From: Corylus avellana
Lineage: Eukaryota > Streptophyta > Magnoliopsida > Fagales > Betulaceae
NCBI RefSeq assembly: GCF_901000735.1
Contig: NC_081549.1
Coordinates: 3,482,942 to 3,546,941, forward strand
DNA length: 64,000 nucleotides
Direction of reading: 5' to 3'
Within the stretch, counting starts at the first letter, position 1, and every line of letters begins with the position of its first letter. Of the stretch, positions 34,977 to 47,993 are shown one piece after another. The notes below the pieces were generated by a model. That model worked only from the letters and a program-made list of their open reading frames with translations. It ran no database searches and was not told the origin of the DNA. The position numbers and the translations under genes are program-made.

Positions 34977-37489
34977 ATTAGGGTTAAATACAAATTTGAT
35001 CCCCTGTAGTTTATTACTTTATCAAAAAGCCCATTAGGTTTTTAAGAGTGATAAATTTAGTTTATGTGATTTTCACTCTCATCAAATATATGATCCTTCC
35101 TTCAATTTATTGTCAAAAAAAAAACTAACACAATTTGTCATGTGCACAAAAAGTCTGTAAGACCTATAAAATGTTGCAATACATACATCCTTGCCATTTA
35201 GCCAACATATCCCTTCAAACAAAGAATAAAAAAATAAATAAATAAAGAGAGAAACAATGGCGGTGGGGAAAATTCTCTTCCGCAATTGGTAATAGGCCCA
35301 CGGAGGTGGTCGTAGGGGCGGGAGAGTCATCCGTCCCCTCTGACCCTCTTGGCTTGTGAAAAGGTTGGATTGCGGGAGACTCCCACATGTCTGCGAGCAC
35401 ATAAACAAGGTGAGGTGGGTTGTTGGAGAACCCACCATCACCTGTGGAGGGAATTTTCTTCACCGCCACCCTTCATTATTTTTTTTTTTTCTCTTCTTTT
35501 TTCCTTTGTTATTTTTTTAAAAAAGTTTTTTTAAAGAATATATATATGATAATATGACAATGGTGTATGCATAACTAATATTTTATAAGTGTTACATGAT
35601 TTTTTGTATATGGTAAATTTTTTGTTAATTCTTTTGACAATAGATGGACAGACTAATTAATATCTAATCACTTTAATGAAGGTGAAAAGTGAAAACCACG
35701 TTAATCAAATTGATCACTATTAAACATTTTAATAAACCATTTGGATAAAACTCATTTTAGAATTGGAAATCCCTAGCTACTTGAAGAAACCAAATTGATC
35801 CTCTTCCTAGTTTTCCGAACCATTTCCCCCACCCAATCAAATGTAAAAGCATCTTCATGTAAAGGAAAAGTCATTCATACAGTATAATAATGTGATATAC
35901 GTCCATTTGCAATTGGTAGGGTAATTTGAATGTTTAATGATTCCACATGATTTGACAAGACGAGTGAGTGCATGTGAGGGATATGATGCAGACGTTTGAC
36001 ATGACCTTACAGCCCCACCCCACGGCAGTCTAGGGACACAACCCACAACACCCACACACACCCTTTATACTAAATTGAAAAAAACGGCTAAGAACCCGTA
36101 CCATCGGTTAGAAACGGTCCCCATGGCCTTAAACATTAACACCCCCCCTCCCGCGGCAACTATACACGTGTCAGCAACCCATTACCCCTCTACCATTCTC
36201 TCTCTCTCTCTCTCTCTCTCTGTGATGGGTGTACAGTTATTGCCAATTGCAGGCTTCTATCAGAGAGGCTTCTGTTTTTGAAAGATGGCAGGTTGTTGTG
36301 TTTATTTAAGTATTTGGGCACTGACTCCTACGTGCTCCTGACATACACACGCGCGCACACACAAAGGAAGTGATAGGCATGGGACGCTTCATTAAAAACA
36401 GAGAGAAAGAGAGAGAGAGAGAGTCTCTCTCTCTCAACTCTCACCCGTCCCTTCTATCAAAGTCTCTCTCATTCCTTTTGCCTTTCCTACCTCTGAGATT
36501 GTCATTGATCCATCTTACTCTTTCTCCCTCAGTTTTGGTCTCTTCTGCTTCAGTGCCTTTAAGGACTCCACAGCGTTAACTGCAGTAAAGATTTAGCTAC
36601 CATTGAGCTTTTTCTGTCAGACAGACATGTCCTCTTAGGGCATTCTTGTCATCCTATCAACTTCCTTTTTTTTTCTGATCAGCTAATCACATTACATTTC
36701 TAGACTTCTTTTTGTTCTCAGGACTGTAAAATACAGCATGGTGTTACATGGAGAAAGTTGTTTAGACTTGGATGAACTTGTTTCCTCTTACACTTGGTAT
36801 GAGAGTTTTCATTATATTTATAATAAAACATATGTTACATCTCTTATTAGCTGTTAGGTTGAGTTTAAAATCCACCCTTATATAAGTTTGTTTGATGTTT
36901 GATTAAGTATCTTATTTCTAATGTGGTTTGAATTTGAAATGAGTGATATGATTCAATATGCCACTGCAAGCTTAATGGGAGGCATCACAATTTGATCTTT
37001 GCTACGGAGAAAACGAACTTCTAACATCCAAGACCTAACCTTATTAGGTCCGAAATAAAAATCAATTTCGATATGTTTCATTCATGTGTAAAAGGTGGGA
37101 TTTGCAGTTAGATAAGTGGTGTCAATATATTATTATTACAAGTAGTGCTAGAAGTTTTCATTCTTATGTTCCTTCAAAACTTATGTGATTTTAAAATCAT
37201 TATTAAATTTGTAATAAATCATTAATTGAAAAGTCTTATCGACAACATAAGCAATGTCAAGTATTATGAGGCCCTAGCCAACTACATTGCTTTGTTTTCT
37301 TAATTAAGTCCAAAAAATGTATCTTTGTTGAGAAAGAAGTAAACCTTTAGACGTCCAAATAGCTTCAACACCCAAAAAGAAAATGTAAATCCCCAATATC
37401 CTTAATTGCAAACTCAATGCAAAGATATGATAATAAACCATTGATTAATTGCCTCTTTATATGAATAAGTTATTATAATTGTTAGAGCA
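34977..37489. other. Spacer between TRIM and solo LTR
   Basis: No gene is supported. Near 34985-35120 is a diffuse repeat phrase (GGGTTAAATACAAATTTGAT). A GC-richer patch at 35255-35470 (minus: GGCGGTGAAGAAAATTCCCT) stands out from its surroundings but gives no recognised protein. CT-rich tracts at 36198-36220 and 36424-36560 look like a 5' UTR, but no CDS follows. Both strands were read. Confidence 0.4.
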
Positions 37490-37849
37490 AATTTCTGCCT
37501 AACTGTTTTTGATATGGTGTGAGCTGCACATTCATCAAGGTGTGTGCGTGCTAGATCTGGAACATGCTTCTGAAGCTCCTTGATGGCTACAAATAAGTAA
37601 GAGCATCAAAAGATCTGCCGGCCCGGCATAATGGGATTATCCAATAAAGCTCCAATTGGATTGCATCTCCTTAGTTGGATTGAATTGGGAGTCCTGAGAG
37701 ATTGTATTAGATTTGAGCTCCTTGGATTAGGATTGCTTTATCCCAATAGAGCTTTATTTAAACTGTATCTTCTGCTATTTAATCTAATAGTGCTGTGAGT
37801 TTTGGGCCCTAAAATATGATGGGCTTGTAGGGTAAATTTATTCCCAACA
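37490..37849. mobile_element. Solo LTR (360 bp) with perfect ATAAT target duplication
   Basis: Left end TGTTAGAGCAAATTTCTGCC, right end AAATTTATTCCCAACA, in TG...CA form. The flanks are identical: ATAAT at 37485-37489 and 37850-37854. Inside, both strands have TATA/polyA-like sequence, so orientation is unclear; the minus-strand start TGTTGGGAATAAATTTACCC resembles Copia LTR starts. No primer site or internal region adjoins it. It is best explained by recombination between the two LTRs of a former full element. Confidence 0.85.
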
Positions 37850-37854
37850 ATAAT

Positions 37855-40800
37855 ATTGTCCACTTAAATGAAGATGAAGATGGTGAGCTGCGCGCTCACC
37901 ACAAAAAAATAAAAAGGGAAGAGGCTAACCAAGACCTTCAAAACCAAGTTCCAATAATTTGTTGCTCAATCGTGAATATATCATGCTCTCAATGCTTGCT
38001 TGAGACCATAACCCCCCCCCCCCCCTTGGAATTCTAGAACTCCTAGTATTTTAAACATAAATACAATGAATTCTAGGGTATATTTTTGGCGTTTAACAAA
38101 AACACCCATAATTTTTTTAAAATTAAATTTCTCGGCGTTTGCTTCATTACGCCAAGAATTTACTAGCGCCTTGAAAAAAGGCATGAAACATAACTTTAGG
38201 GGTGGTTTTCAAAAACACAGAAAAATAAAATGTTACAAATCAACGTGTTTTTTGTAGTGGCACTTGGTGACATGAAATTGAGTGAGATACAAGTGGCATG
38301 TGGCAAACCGTTAATTGATGGCACATGGCGAATTAGTGACATAGTGACTTATTTAAATCTCATTCTTGAAACTATAAACCAATGATTAAATCCAAACCAC
38401 CAAAAAAAAACAAAAACAACATAGAAGATAACTATAAATACAACCAAACAAGTCGTGGGCAGCAGCCCATTTGGCTGCAAAGTTTGAAAGCTTGGTGATT
38501 AATATATATTAATTATCCAAAGGCGGCACGTGTTTGTCTGACATCAGCATTTACAGTATTGATGACAAGAAGTGATGCTGCTTTTGGTTAATATATATGC
38601 TGGCTTCCAGATTGAGTTCAAATAACGAAGCTATAATATCTCACATACAAATTAAAAAGTCTTCAAGTTATTCTACAAATCACACAAACAGACCCTTTTA
38701 AAAAAGAAATTCTTCCTGAATCTTTGGCTTTAAATCAGAACACTAATTTTTAAACCACAGATACTTCAATAATAGCATAAATGTCAATTCCTTACAAAAG
38801 CATTTCTCCCAAATTCATAGAACTCGACAATACTTCCTTTTGCTTTCATATAGTACCCAATAAAGCACTCAAGATTAAAACGTACAAAGTCTTCGATCCA
38901 ACAAATTAAATCAATAATTGGGTACAAGCTCCTCTTTGGTTTCAATATGATTGGATCCTGGGTCTTGAGTCTTGACTATTATATGGGCCTGCCCCCTCTA
39001 AACTAGGGCACATCACATACACCTCAGCAACAGGAGTTTTCAGATAAACACCAAGCAATATTATTACCTCATCCCCTGCAAATATCTCTCCACAACAGCA
39101 ACGCTGAAACTAAATTGCTTGTCAAAAATATTAAATAATATAAGTAACAAAATAAACAAACAATACCAAAAAAAAAAAAAAAAAAAATCATGAATTTCAA
39201 GGACCTCTCCCCAAGGTTGCAAAGAAGGAACTCATACTTGGGTTGCCCAAATTGGGAATTGAAAGACCGTCTTTGGACTGTGTTAGATGGGAAAGCAGAT
39301 TAAGTCTCAATATAGGAAGATTGATTACATCCACATGCATGTGGACTTGATGAGACCATTAAGAATCAAAGGTATGGGAAGAAAGTAAATTCCAATTTTG
39401 CATACTTATGTAAAGAGATCGAGAGAATCAAGTGATTAAAGGGATATTGGCTCGAACGATGATGCATTGTGAGAATCTGGCTACCTAATTTTGGAGAGAA
39501 GCTGTTAACACGGCATGTTTCATCATCAACAAAGTCTACCTAAAAAGACCCCATATGAGTTGTACTTTCATATTTTTGGAAGTAAGTGCTACATGTGATT
39601 CAACCTGCTAAAAACTAACTCGTGATTCTCCATGCTCTATTCCATTTTGGACCATCTTAGTATGATGGACAAGGTTAAAAGAAATTCCCTCAATCCATTT
39701 TAGAGGAAAATCGCTAAGTTCATACTCCATTAATGATCACTCCACATAAGGAGAGGGTATATGATCATTTCAGGTGCAACCTCACAACCATTCTCATGCA
39801 CAATCTTCCCAAAAACCTTAGCTCTTCTTTAAAGCAATACAATACTATTTTCTTTTGCTAACTTAGGTATTAGAGAGTTCTCCCGCTAGCAACTCCCGAT
39901 AAATCTTCAATTGTTTTTACTTATTTTGCAAGCAGTTTGGCCGTGCAATCAAGTGCATCATCAATTTCTTAGATTCCTCGCGAGAAAAGGAAAAAGGAAA
40001 AAGAGAACGAGAGAGAAGTATAATTTTAATAGCTTGCAATGATTGATACAATGATGTATATCTTCATCCGTATGAATACTAAATAGACCGATCAAAACTT
40101 TTTTTTAAAAAAAAATGAGAGATAATTTGAGAAAGAAAAATGAAGTAATTAACTAAAATTAAAGCACAGGTTAATTAATTACTCAGATATTATTCCATTT
40201 GGATTTCCATGCACCATTACGACGCATGTTCCAATATAATCCCGTTGTGAAATAGACGAGTAGAATCATGACACTTGTATTTGTATTGAGAGGGAAGAAG
40301 AAAGGAAGACCCCACATTGTCTCTTGCTCAGACTTTTGGCTAACACTTGGGGTTTTCTATAATTTGTCATTATATTCACTTTTTGTTCTCTTTAATGATT
40401 AGACGGCTAGCTAGTAACAAAGTGGATGATGTTGAAGCTGATTAGTTTTTCGCTAACAATAATAAATAAAAGTAGTGTTAAATTATTAATTAAATGATTA
40501 AATTTATTAATTTTTATCAATTTATTAAACTTTTAAAACGCTGAGGAAAGACTTTTTGGGGCACCAAATCTTGTCAAGTGCATTAAGTAGTATGGATATT
40601 GTGTATTTAAAATTCTAAACTAGGCTTTTTAAAAGCACAAACTGCATTTTATGCCTCAAAATGGAAGTTAAGACAATCACCTTTTTGCTTAATAGAAGAA
40701 AAAAGGCAAGACATGTATAAACAAAATAGCAAGTGGGAAGATGATAGATATATAATTATCATCAGCAAGCTAGCGTTTGTTAATTAATTAAAGAGTATCT

Positions 40801-41188
40801 GAGAAGCTAGCTTTTGAAACATCATATTCTTTTACTTGAGAGTAAAAGGCAGAAATGATACGAATTATGACCATCATAAATCTTTTTTGTAATTATTACC
40901 ATGATACATCATATCATATATACTTTTTCAATCATGACCATCAAAACATTGCTTCTAATTCATTATATTTTGATTATTTCTTATATATGAAGTGACCTTT
41001 CTTCTTTAAAGGGCAACAAACCAAAAAATGCTTCAACATGTTTTCAACTGTATATATCATTTATTCCAATGGTTGATTAACAATTAAATAGATTGTTTTA
41101 ATTTGTCAATCAATCTTCATAAAAATAATAATAATAATAAATAAATAAATAAAAATCAATTTTCTTCATTATAGGAAAAAGGGACTCT
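37855..41188. other. Gene-poor spacer
   Basis: No gene is supported. A C run at 38013-38025; a possible CACTA-type right terminus TTTTTTGTAGTG at 38243-38254; an A run at 39171-39187; otherwise AT-rich unique-looking DNA. The stretch 38880-39880 has slightly higher complexity but no open frame of note. Confidence 0.4.
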
Positions 41189-42272
41189 CACTACAAAAAA
41201 TCATTTTTTTCTAACCAGAGTTTTCTGACGTGGCGTTTCTGACGTGCGTTAAAGGTCAAAAACATAGGAGTCAGTAAATTTTTTTTACTGACGTGTTACT
41301 GTTTGACACGTCAAAATTTATTGACATGTTATTGTTTGGCACGTCAATAAATTTTGTTAACGTGTTATATTTGAATACGTCAATAAATTACTAACGTGTC
41401 AAATTAACGTGTTATATTTTAATACATCAATAAATTACTGACGTGTCAAATTTTGACAAGTCAATAATTTATTGACGTGTTAAAATATAACACGTCAATA
41501 AATTTTTTGACATGTCAAAATTAACACATTAGTAAATTTTAAAAAATTATTAAAAATAATAATTTTTCTTTTTTAAAATTTTTTCTGAAATTTTTTTTTT
41601 CAATTAAAAAATTTATTAATTTAAATTATTTTTCAATTAAAATAATTTTTTAAAAAAAAATTTCACCAATTTCGTTTCTCCATGGCACGTACGCCATTCT
41701 CTTTCCCTCTCTTCTTTTCTCCATTTTCTCACACTCTCTCTTCTTTTCTCCATTTTCAAAAATCCAAATCCAAAAAATCTTCAAAAAATCAAAAACCCAG
41801 ATCAAAAAATTAAAAACTCAAATCAAAAAATCAACCTGAAAAATCAAAAACCCAAAGTCAAACCCAACAAATCTTCAAACCCAAAAAATCTTCTTATCTT
41901 CTCTTCTCCTTTTTTTTTTTTTTTTTTTTTTTTTTCTTCTTCTCTCTAGAGGGAGCTGGCCGTGCAGAGAGAAGAGAAAGATTGAGAGGGGAGAGAAAGA
42001 GTGTGGGGAAATAAAAAAAAAAAAAAGAGGGAAAGAATAAAAAATAAGAAGAGGAAAAAAGTTGAATATCTCGCTATTTTTTTAGTGACGTGCCAATATT
42101 TAACATGTCAAAAGTTACTGACATGCTAAAATACCACGTCAAAAATTTCTGACGTGGTAATTTAATACATCAGTAATTACTGACCTACCAACTTTGCCAC
42201 GTCAAAAACACATTTACGTCAGAAAATTTGTATATTGTAGCCACGTCATAAATTGATAATTTTTTTGTAGTG
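41189..42272. mobile_element. Non-autonomous CACTA (En/Spm-like) element, 1084 bp
   Basis: Terminal inverted repeats CACTACAAAAAA (41189-41200) and TTTTTTGTAGTG (42261-42272) are perfect. The 3-bp target duplication is TCT on both sides (41186-41188, 42273-42275). Subterminal regions are packed with TGACGTG / CACGTCA repeats in both orientations (41227-41520 and 42085-42250), the usual transposase-binding arrays of CACTA elements. The interior is AT- and CT-rich (a T run at 41911-41935) with no transposase. A second copy of its right half lies at 45029-45370 only because of the duplication across the assembly gap. Confidence 0.9.
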
Positions 42273-42401
42273 TCTAATTAATCTCTCACAAACACATGAG
42301 AAGAGTACTAAACTTTCAAGTCAAGCTGAATCTAGAAGAAAATTAGGAAAGACCCCGCCATAGATTACAAGCTTTTCATGATAAGATTAGCATCCAATGA
42401 A

Positions 42402-42447
<46 letters not shown>

Positions 42448-44880
42448 GTGTTTCCTTTTGGATAAGATCGAAATTGTATGTTGAGAGTTTACCATTCAAA
42501 TATTCCAACAGTGACAACTTTTTTATATGCACTTTATTGGTCAGATTGCTACCCTCTAACGAAGCAGAATAAATGCGAGATCTTGTATTATTTTTACTTT
42601 TCTCCTTCTTTTTGGCCATCATCTCATCACCTGTTGCTAAATCATATATATATATATATAAGGATTAATTAATTAGAAAGCACATCATGTATCTATCTAT
42701 AGCTTCTTGATCAGAAGAAGCATCATTTTTGGCGATTTCCCCTCCAATAATTAATCCATGTATTTTAATAAAAAAAGTACTGTGATTAATTAGAATATTT
42801 TATTTTAATTAGTCGTTTAAATTTGCATATGTAGAATCAAGCATCTCTTCGATGATGATTATTATGCAACTCCCTATATATGTAAATACACCTCTTTCAC
42901 TTAATATCGATCCTTTGTGAAATATTAAACATTGTTGGAACCGTTGGATCGAACGGATGTATATTAATTCATCTTCCCTTGTTCTTAATTTCTCCCCTCT
43001 TTATTTTTTTTTTGGTTTTCCTAAATGATGGATACGTTTTTGTCTCTTGTTCATATGAAGGGTCTACCTCCTGTCATATATATGCAATTAAAGCAAGCAT
43101 GTCTTGTCTGCCCTTTGTGTTAGTCGTTGACCCTTATCCCACCCTTTCAACTATCATGTTTTTTTTATAATGCCAAGCATAATTAGACTTATACGAGGAA
43201 TTCAATTTCTTGATATATATATATATATTATCAAGAAAAAAAGTTAAATGCAGATATATATACACTGTAACCAAAATTGATCAGAGAGTACTAGCTGAAC
43301 TATAATGCACTAGAATTGATAAATCACCCCCATTGAATAATAATGGCTTCATGTGTATATATATATATATATATATTCTTATGATCTTCTTCTCATAATA
43401 TATTATTAATAATTTCAGAAGCAAACTGTTCACACAAATCTCCAAAAAAAAACAAGTGTACTTGGTTGAGTACAGAACATTTGTCGCGCAGAAACTAAAA
43501 ATGTGTGAGGTCGGGATGTGTCCAAGAAGCTTGACATTAACATGCTGTGAACCCACATGTATCAAGAAATAATTTATTTAACGTAAAAAAAGCTAGGCAG
43601 AAGAAAAATTGGATTAATAAGGAGAGATGGGTAAAGAGGAAGGAGGGTAATAAAAGCAGTGGATCGAAGAGAAGCAGCAGCAGCTGCAGGATGAAATAAT
43701 GGGAGGGAGACATAATTTGAAGGGTGGGGGTGGGGGGCAAGGGCGACAAGCGTGGGGTTGTCTTGTCATATCAACTTCATTTTAGTGGCCGGCCCTCTCT
43801 TTTGACACATTCAAGGGCCCTGTCTCCTTCCTTATTGGCTCCTCTTTTGGATTTATACTATTTTTTTATTATTATTATTTATTTATATTCTCCTCCTAGC
43901 TATCTTAATTCTGCATCATCATCATCATCATCGGATGGTTAAGGAACTCGAAGACTTTTTCTTTTTTTATTTTTGTTAAAGTTGTTTGATGCTTTTTAAC
44001 GTTAAACACTGTTATGTATATTGTTTAAGTGGCCCAAGCTAATTAATCATCATCATCACTATTTATAATAATGTTATTCTTGCATACTTCCTTTTGGACC
44101 ACCCACACTTTCCTTCCACATATCACTAAATCATTGCTTAATTTCTTACACGAAATTCCATCAACAAAAATAAAAAGAATTTCAATCTATCTTTTTATTA
44201 GCTTCCAATGGCTGGGCCCGATTTTAAATCCACTGACCTTTTTGCGTCTGGGCTTAGCCGAAGCCCAGTAGCCTTGACAGATCAAGCCTAAATAAATCCA
44301 GGCCCGGCCGGCTTAATATTTTTGTGAGTATTATTATATTATTGGAAATTAAAAAGAAAAGTTTGTCAAAAGAATGTTTGTTTTTTTGTTTCATGTTCTA
44401 TAAAATTATTATTACATACAAATCAAATGTGAACGAATTAATTGGTAAATTCTTAAAGAGTAAAAAAGGGCTAAAATCAATAATTTTGGCTTTTTTAACA
44501 AGTTAATTTACTTAACCAAATCAAGGAAACTCATGAAAAACTTCGAATTCATTAAATAAATTAACAAACAAACAAGCTTGAATATTAAAATAAGGCCCAA
44601 TCTTAACTCACTCTCAGTAATAAGGAAATAAGTTAATCAGGCTTGAACATTTTAGTGCTCAAATTGGCTTAACTGGTTTACAACCGTAACTGTTGCTTTT
44701 GCACTTAAGGCCCATTTGTTTCGGCATAAATCATTAAAGGGCTGAGCGTCAGTCGATAATGTCGGTTTCGGTAGAAAAATTTTATTTTGCCTTTTGAACT
44801 GACAATGTCAATAAAGTTAGTTATTTCACCTACTTATTCCCTCAAATTTTATTTTATTTCGCATTTCGAACCAAATGGCG
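41936..44880. repeat. Duplicated block, copy 1 (left of gap)
   Basis: Nearly identical to 45034-47993 at an offset of 3098-3101 bases. It ends abruptly at the run of N with CGAACCAAATGGCG. Visible differences from copy 2: 43663-43713 (GATCGAAGAGAAGCAGCAGC here; ATATACAG plus a long G run there), one A in a homopolymer near 43586, and a missing AAATTTCGAACC unit at the end. Confidence 0.95.
42273..44880. other. Noncoding block, first copy of the gap-flanking duplication
   Basis: No gene is supported. It contains a (TA)n tract at 42404-42445, shorter (TA)n at 42643-42660, 43213-43228 and 43355-43375, and a TGCATCATCATCATCATCAT run at 43912. ORFs are microsatellite translations or low-complexity. 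Near 44737 the left end of a GGGCTGAGC MITE begins and is cut by the gap. Confidence 0.6.
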
Positions 44881-44980
44881 NNNNNNNNNNNNNNNNNNNN
44901 NNNNNNNNNNNNNNNNNNNNNNNNNNNNNNNNNNNNNNNNNNNNNNNNNNNNNNNNNNNNNNNNNNNNNNNNNNNNNNNN
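44881..44980. other. Assembly gap, 100 N
   Basis: Exactly 100 unknown bases, the conventional placeholder for a gap of unknown size. It is flanked by two nearly identical sequence blocks, which suggests an unmerged overlap between contigs, not missing DNA. Confidence 0.98.
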
Positions 44981-45033
44981 TTCTTCTTCTTCTTCTTCTG
45001 CTTCTCTTCTTTTTCTCTTCTCCTTTTCTTTTT

Positions 45034-45499
45034 CTTCTTCTCTCTAGAGGGAGCTGGCCGTGCAGAGAGAAGAGAAAGATTGAGAGGGGAGAGAAAGAGT
45101 GTGGGGAAATAAAAAAAAAAAAAAGAGGGAAAGAATAAAAAATAAGAAGAGGAAAAAAGTTGAATATCTCGCTATTTTTTTAGTGACGTGCCAATATTTA
45201 ACATGTCAAAAGTTACTGACATGCTAAAATACCACGTCAAAAATTTCTGACGTGGTAATTTAATACATCAGTAATTACTGACCTACCAACTTTGCCACGT
45301 CAAAAACACATTTACGTCAGAAAATTTGTATATTGTAGCCACGTCATAAATTGATAATTTTTTTGTAGTGTCTAATTAATCTCTCACAAACACATGAGAA
45401 GAGTACTAAACTTTCAAGTCAAGCTGAATCTAGAAGAAAATTAGGAAAGACCCCGCCATAGATTACAAGCTTTTCATGATAAGATTAGCATCCAATGAA

Positions 45500-45545
<46 letters not shown>

Positions 45546-47993
45546 GTGTTTCCTTTTGGATAAGATCGAAATTGTATGTTGAGAGTTTACCATTCAAATA
45601 TTCCAACAGTGACAACTTTTTTATATGCACTTTATTGGTCAGATTGCTACCCTCTAACGAAGCAGAATAAATGCGAGATCTTGTATTATTTTTACTTTTC
45701 TCCTTCTTTTTGGCCATCATCTCATCACCTGTTGCTAAATCATATATATATATATATAAGGATTAATTAATTAGAAAGCACATCATGTATCTATCTATAG
45801 CTTCTTGATCAGAAGAAGCATCATTTTTGGCGATTTCCCCTCCAATAATTAATCCATGTATTTTAATAAAAAAAGTACTGTGATTAATTAGAATATTTTA
45901 TTTTAATTAGTCGTTTAAATTTGCATATGTAGAATCAAGCATCTCTTCGATGATGATTATTATGCAACTCCCTATATATGTAAATACACCTCTTTCACTT
46001 AATATCGATCCTTTGTGAAATATTAAACATTGTTGGAACCGTTGGATCGAACGGATGTATATTAATTCATCTTCCCTTGTTCTTAATTTCTCCCCTCTTT
46101 ATTTTTTTTTTGGTTTTCCTAAATGATGGATACGTTTTTGTCTCTTGTTCATATGAAGGGTCTACCTCCTGTCATATATATGCAATTAAAGCAAGCATGT
46201 CTTGTCTGCCCTTTGTGTTAGTCGTTGACCCTTATCCCACCCTTTCAACTATCATGTTTTTTTTATAATGCCAAGCATAATTAGACTTATACGAGGAATT
46301 CAATTTCTTGATATATATATATATATTATCAAGAAAAAAAGTTAAATGCAGATATATATACACTGTAACCAAAATTGATCAGAGAGTACTAGCTGAACTA
46401 TAATGCACTAGAATTGATAAATCACCCCCATTGAATAATAATGGCTTCATGTGTATATATATATATATATATATTCTTATGATCTTCTTCTCATAATATA
46501 TTATTAATAATTTCAGAAGCAAACTGTTCACACAAATCTCCAAAAAAAAACAAGTGTACTTGGTTGAGTACAGAACATTTGTCGCGCAGAAACTAAAAAT
46601 GTGTGAGGTCGGGATGTGTCCAAGAAGCTTGACATTAACATGCTGTGAACCCACATGTATCAAGAAATAATTTATTTAACGTAAAAAAAAGCTAGGCAGA
46701 AGAAAAATTGGATTAATAAGGAGAGATGGGTAAAGAGGAAGGAGGGTAATAAAAGCAGTGGATCATATACAGCTGCAGATGAAATAATGGGGGGGGGGGG
46801 GGGGAGGGAGACATAATTTGAAGGGTGGGGGTGGGGGGCAAGGGCGACAAGCGTGGGGTTGTCTTGTCATATCAACTTCATTTTAGTGGCCGGCCCTCTC
46901 TTTTGACACATTCAAGGGCCCTGTCTCCTTCCTTATTGGCTCCTCTTTTGGATTTATACTATTTTTTTATTATTATTATTTATTTATATTCTCCTCCTAG
47001 CTATCTTAATTCTGCATCATCATCATCATCATCGGATGGTTAAGGAACTCGAAGACTTTTTCTTTTTTTATTTTTGTTAAAGTTGTTTGATGCTTTTTAA
47101 CGTTAAACACTGTTATGTATATTGTTTAAGTGGCCCAAGCTAATTAATCATCATCATCACTATTTATAATAATGTTATTCTTGCATACTTCCTTTTGGAC
47201 CACCCACACTTTCCTTCCACATATCACTAAATCATTGCTTAATTTCTTACACGAAATTCCATCAACAAAAATAAAAAGAATTTCAATCTATCTTTTTATT
47301 AGCTTCCAATGGCTGGGCCCGATTTTAAATCCACTGACCTTTTTGCGTCTGGGCTTAGCCGAAGCCCAGTAGCCTTGACAGATCAAGCCTAAATAAATCC
47401 AGGCCCGGCCGGCTTAATATTTTTGTGAGTATTATTATATTATTGGAAATTAAAAAGAAAAGTTTGTCAAAAGAATGTTTGTTTTTTTGTTTCATGTTCT
47501 ATAAAATTATTATTACATACAAATCAAATGTGAACGAATTAATTGGTAAATTCTTAAAGAGTAAAAAAGGGCTAAAATCAATAATTTTGGCTTTTTTAAC
47601 AAGTTAATTTACTTAACCAAATCAAGGAAACTCATGAAAAACTTCGAATTCATTAAATAAATTAACAAACAAACAAGCTTGAATATTAAAATAAGGCCCA
47701 ATCTTAACTCACTCTCAGTAATAAGGAAATAAGTTAATCAGGCTTGAACATTTTAGTGCTCAAATTGGCTTAACTGGTTTACAACCGTAACTGTTGCTTT
47801 TGCACTTAAGGCCCATTTGTTTCGGCATAAATCATTAAAGGGCTGAGCGTCAGTCGATAATGTCGGTTTCGGTAGAAAAATTTTATTTTGCCTTTTGAAC
47901 TGACAATGTCAATAAAGTTAGTTATTTCACCTACTTATTCCCTCAAATTTTATTTTATTTCGCATTTCGAACCAAATTTCGAACCAAATGGCG
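45034..47993. repeat. Duplicated block, copy 2 (right of gap)
   Basis: Repeats 41936-44880 with the same (TA)n lengths and almost no substitutions. It begins inside the CACTA element's pyrimidine tract, so only that element's right half is repeated, ending TTTTTTGTAGTG at 45371. It differs by a G run of about 15 at 46791-46804, where the other copy has a short G tract. No gene is supported in it. Confidence 0.95.

Noticed and set aside
36370..36600. Protein-coding gene start with CT-rich leader near 36.4 kb
   Set aside because: The CT-rich stretch resembles a 5' UTR but no open frame or splice-supported CDS follows on either strand.
37890..38254. A second CACTA element (CACCACAAAAAAA ... TTTTTTGTAGTG)
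   Set aside because: The left end departs from consensus and the 3-bp flanks (GCT, GCA) do not match; at most a truncated right end.
23231..42000. microRNA precursor in the gene desert
   Set aside because: I looked for common plant miRNA sequences (miR156, 159, 160, 164, 166, 167, 169, 172, 319, 390, 393-399) and saw none; a computed hairpin scan was not possible.
42365..42622. ORFs with IYIYIY runs (also at 45463-45720)
   Set aside because: They are translations of a (TA)n microsatellite and are duplicated only because of the contig-join artifact.
41936..47993. A genuine recent tandem duplication of 2.9 kb
   Set aside because: Possible, but the 100-N gap exactly at the junction and broken elements at both contig ends favour an assembly artifact; kept as the alternative.
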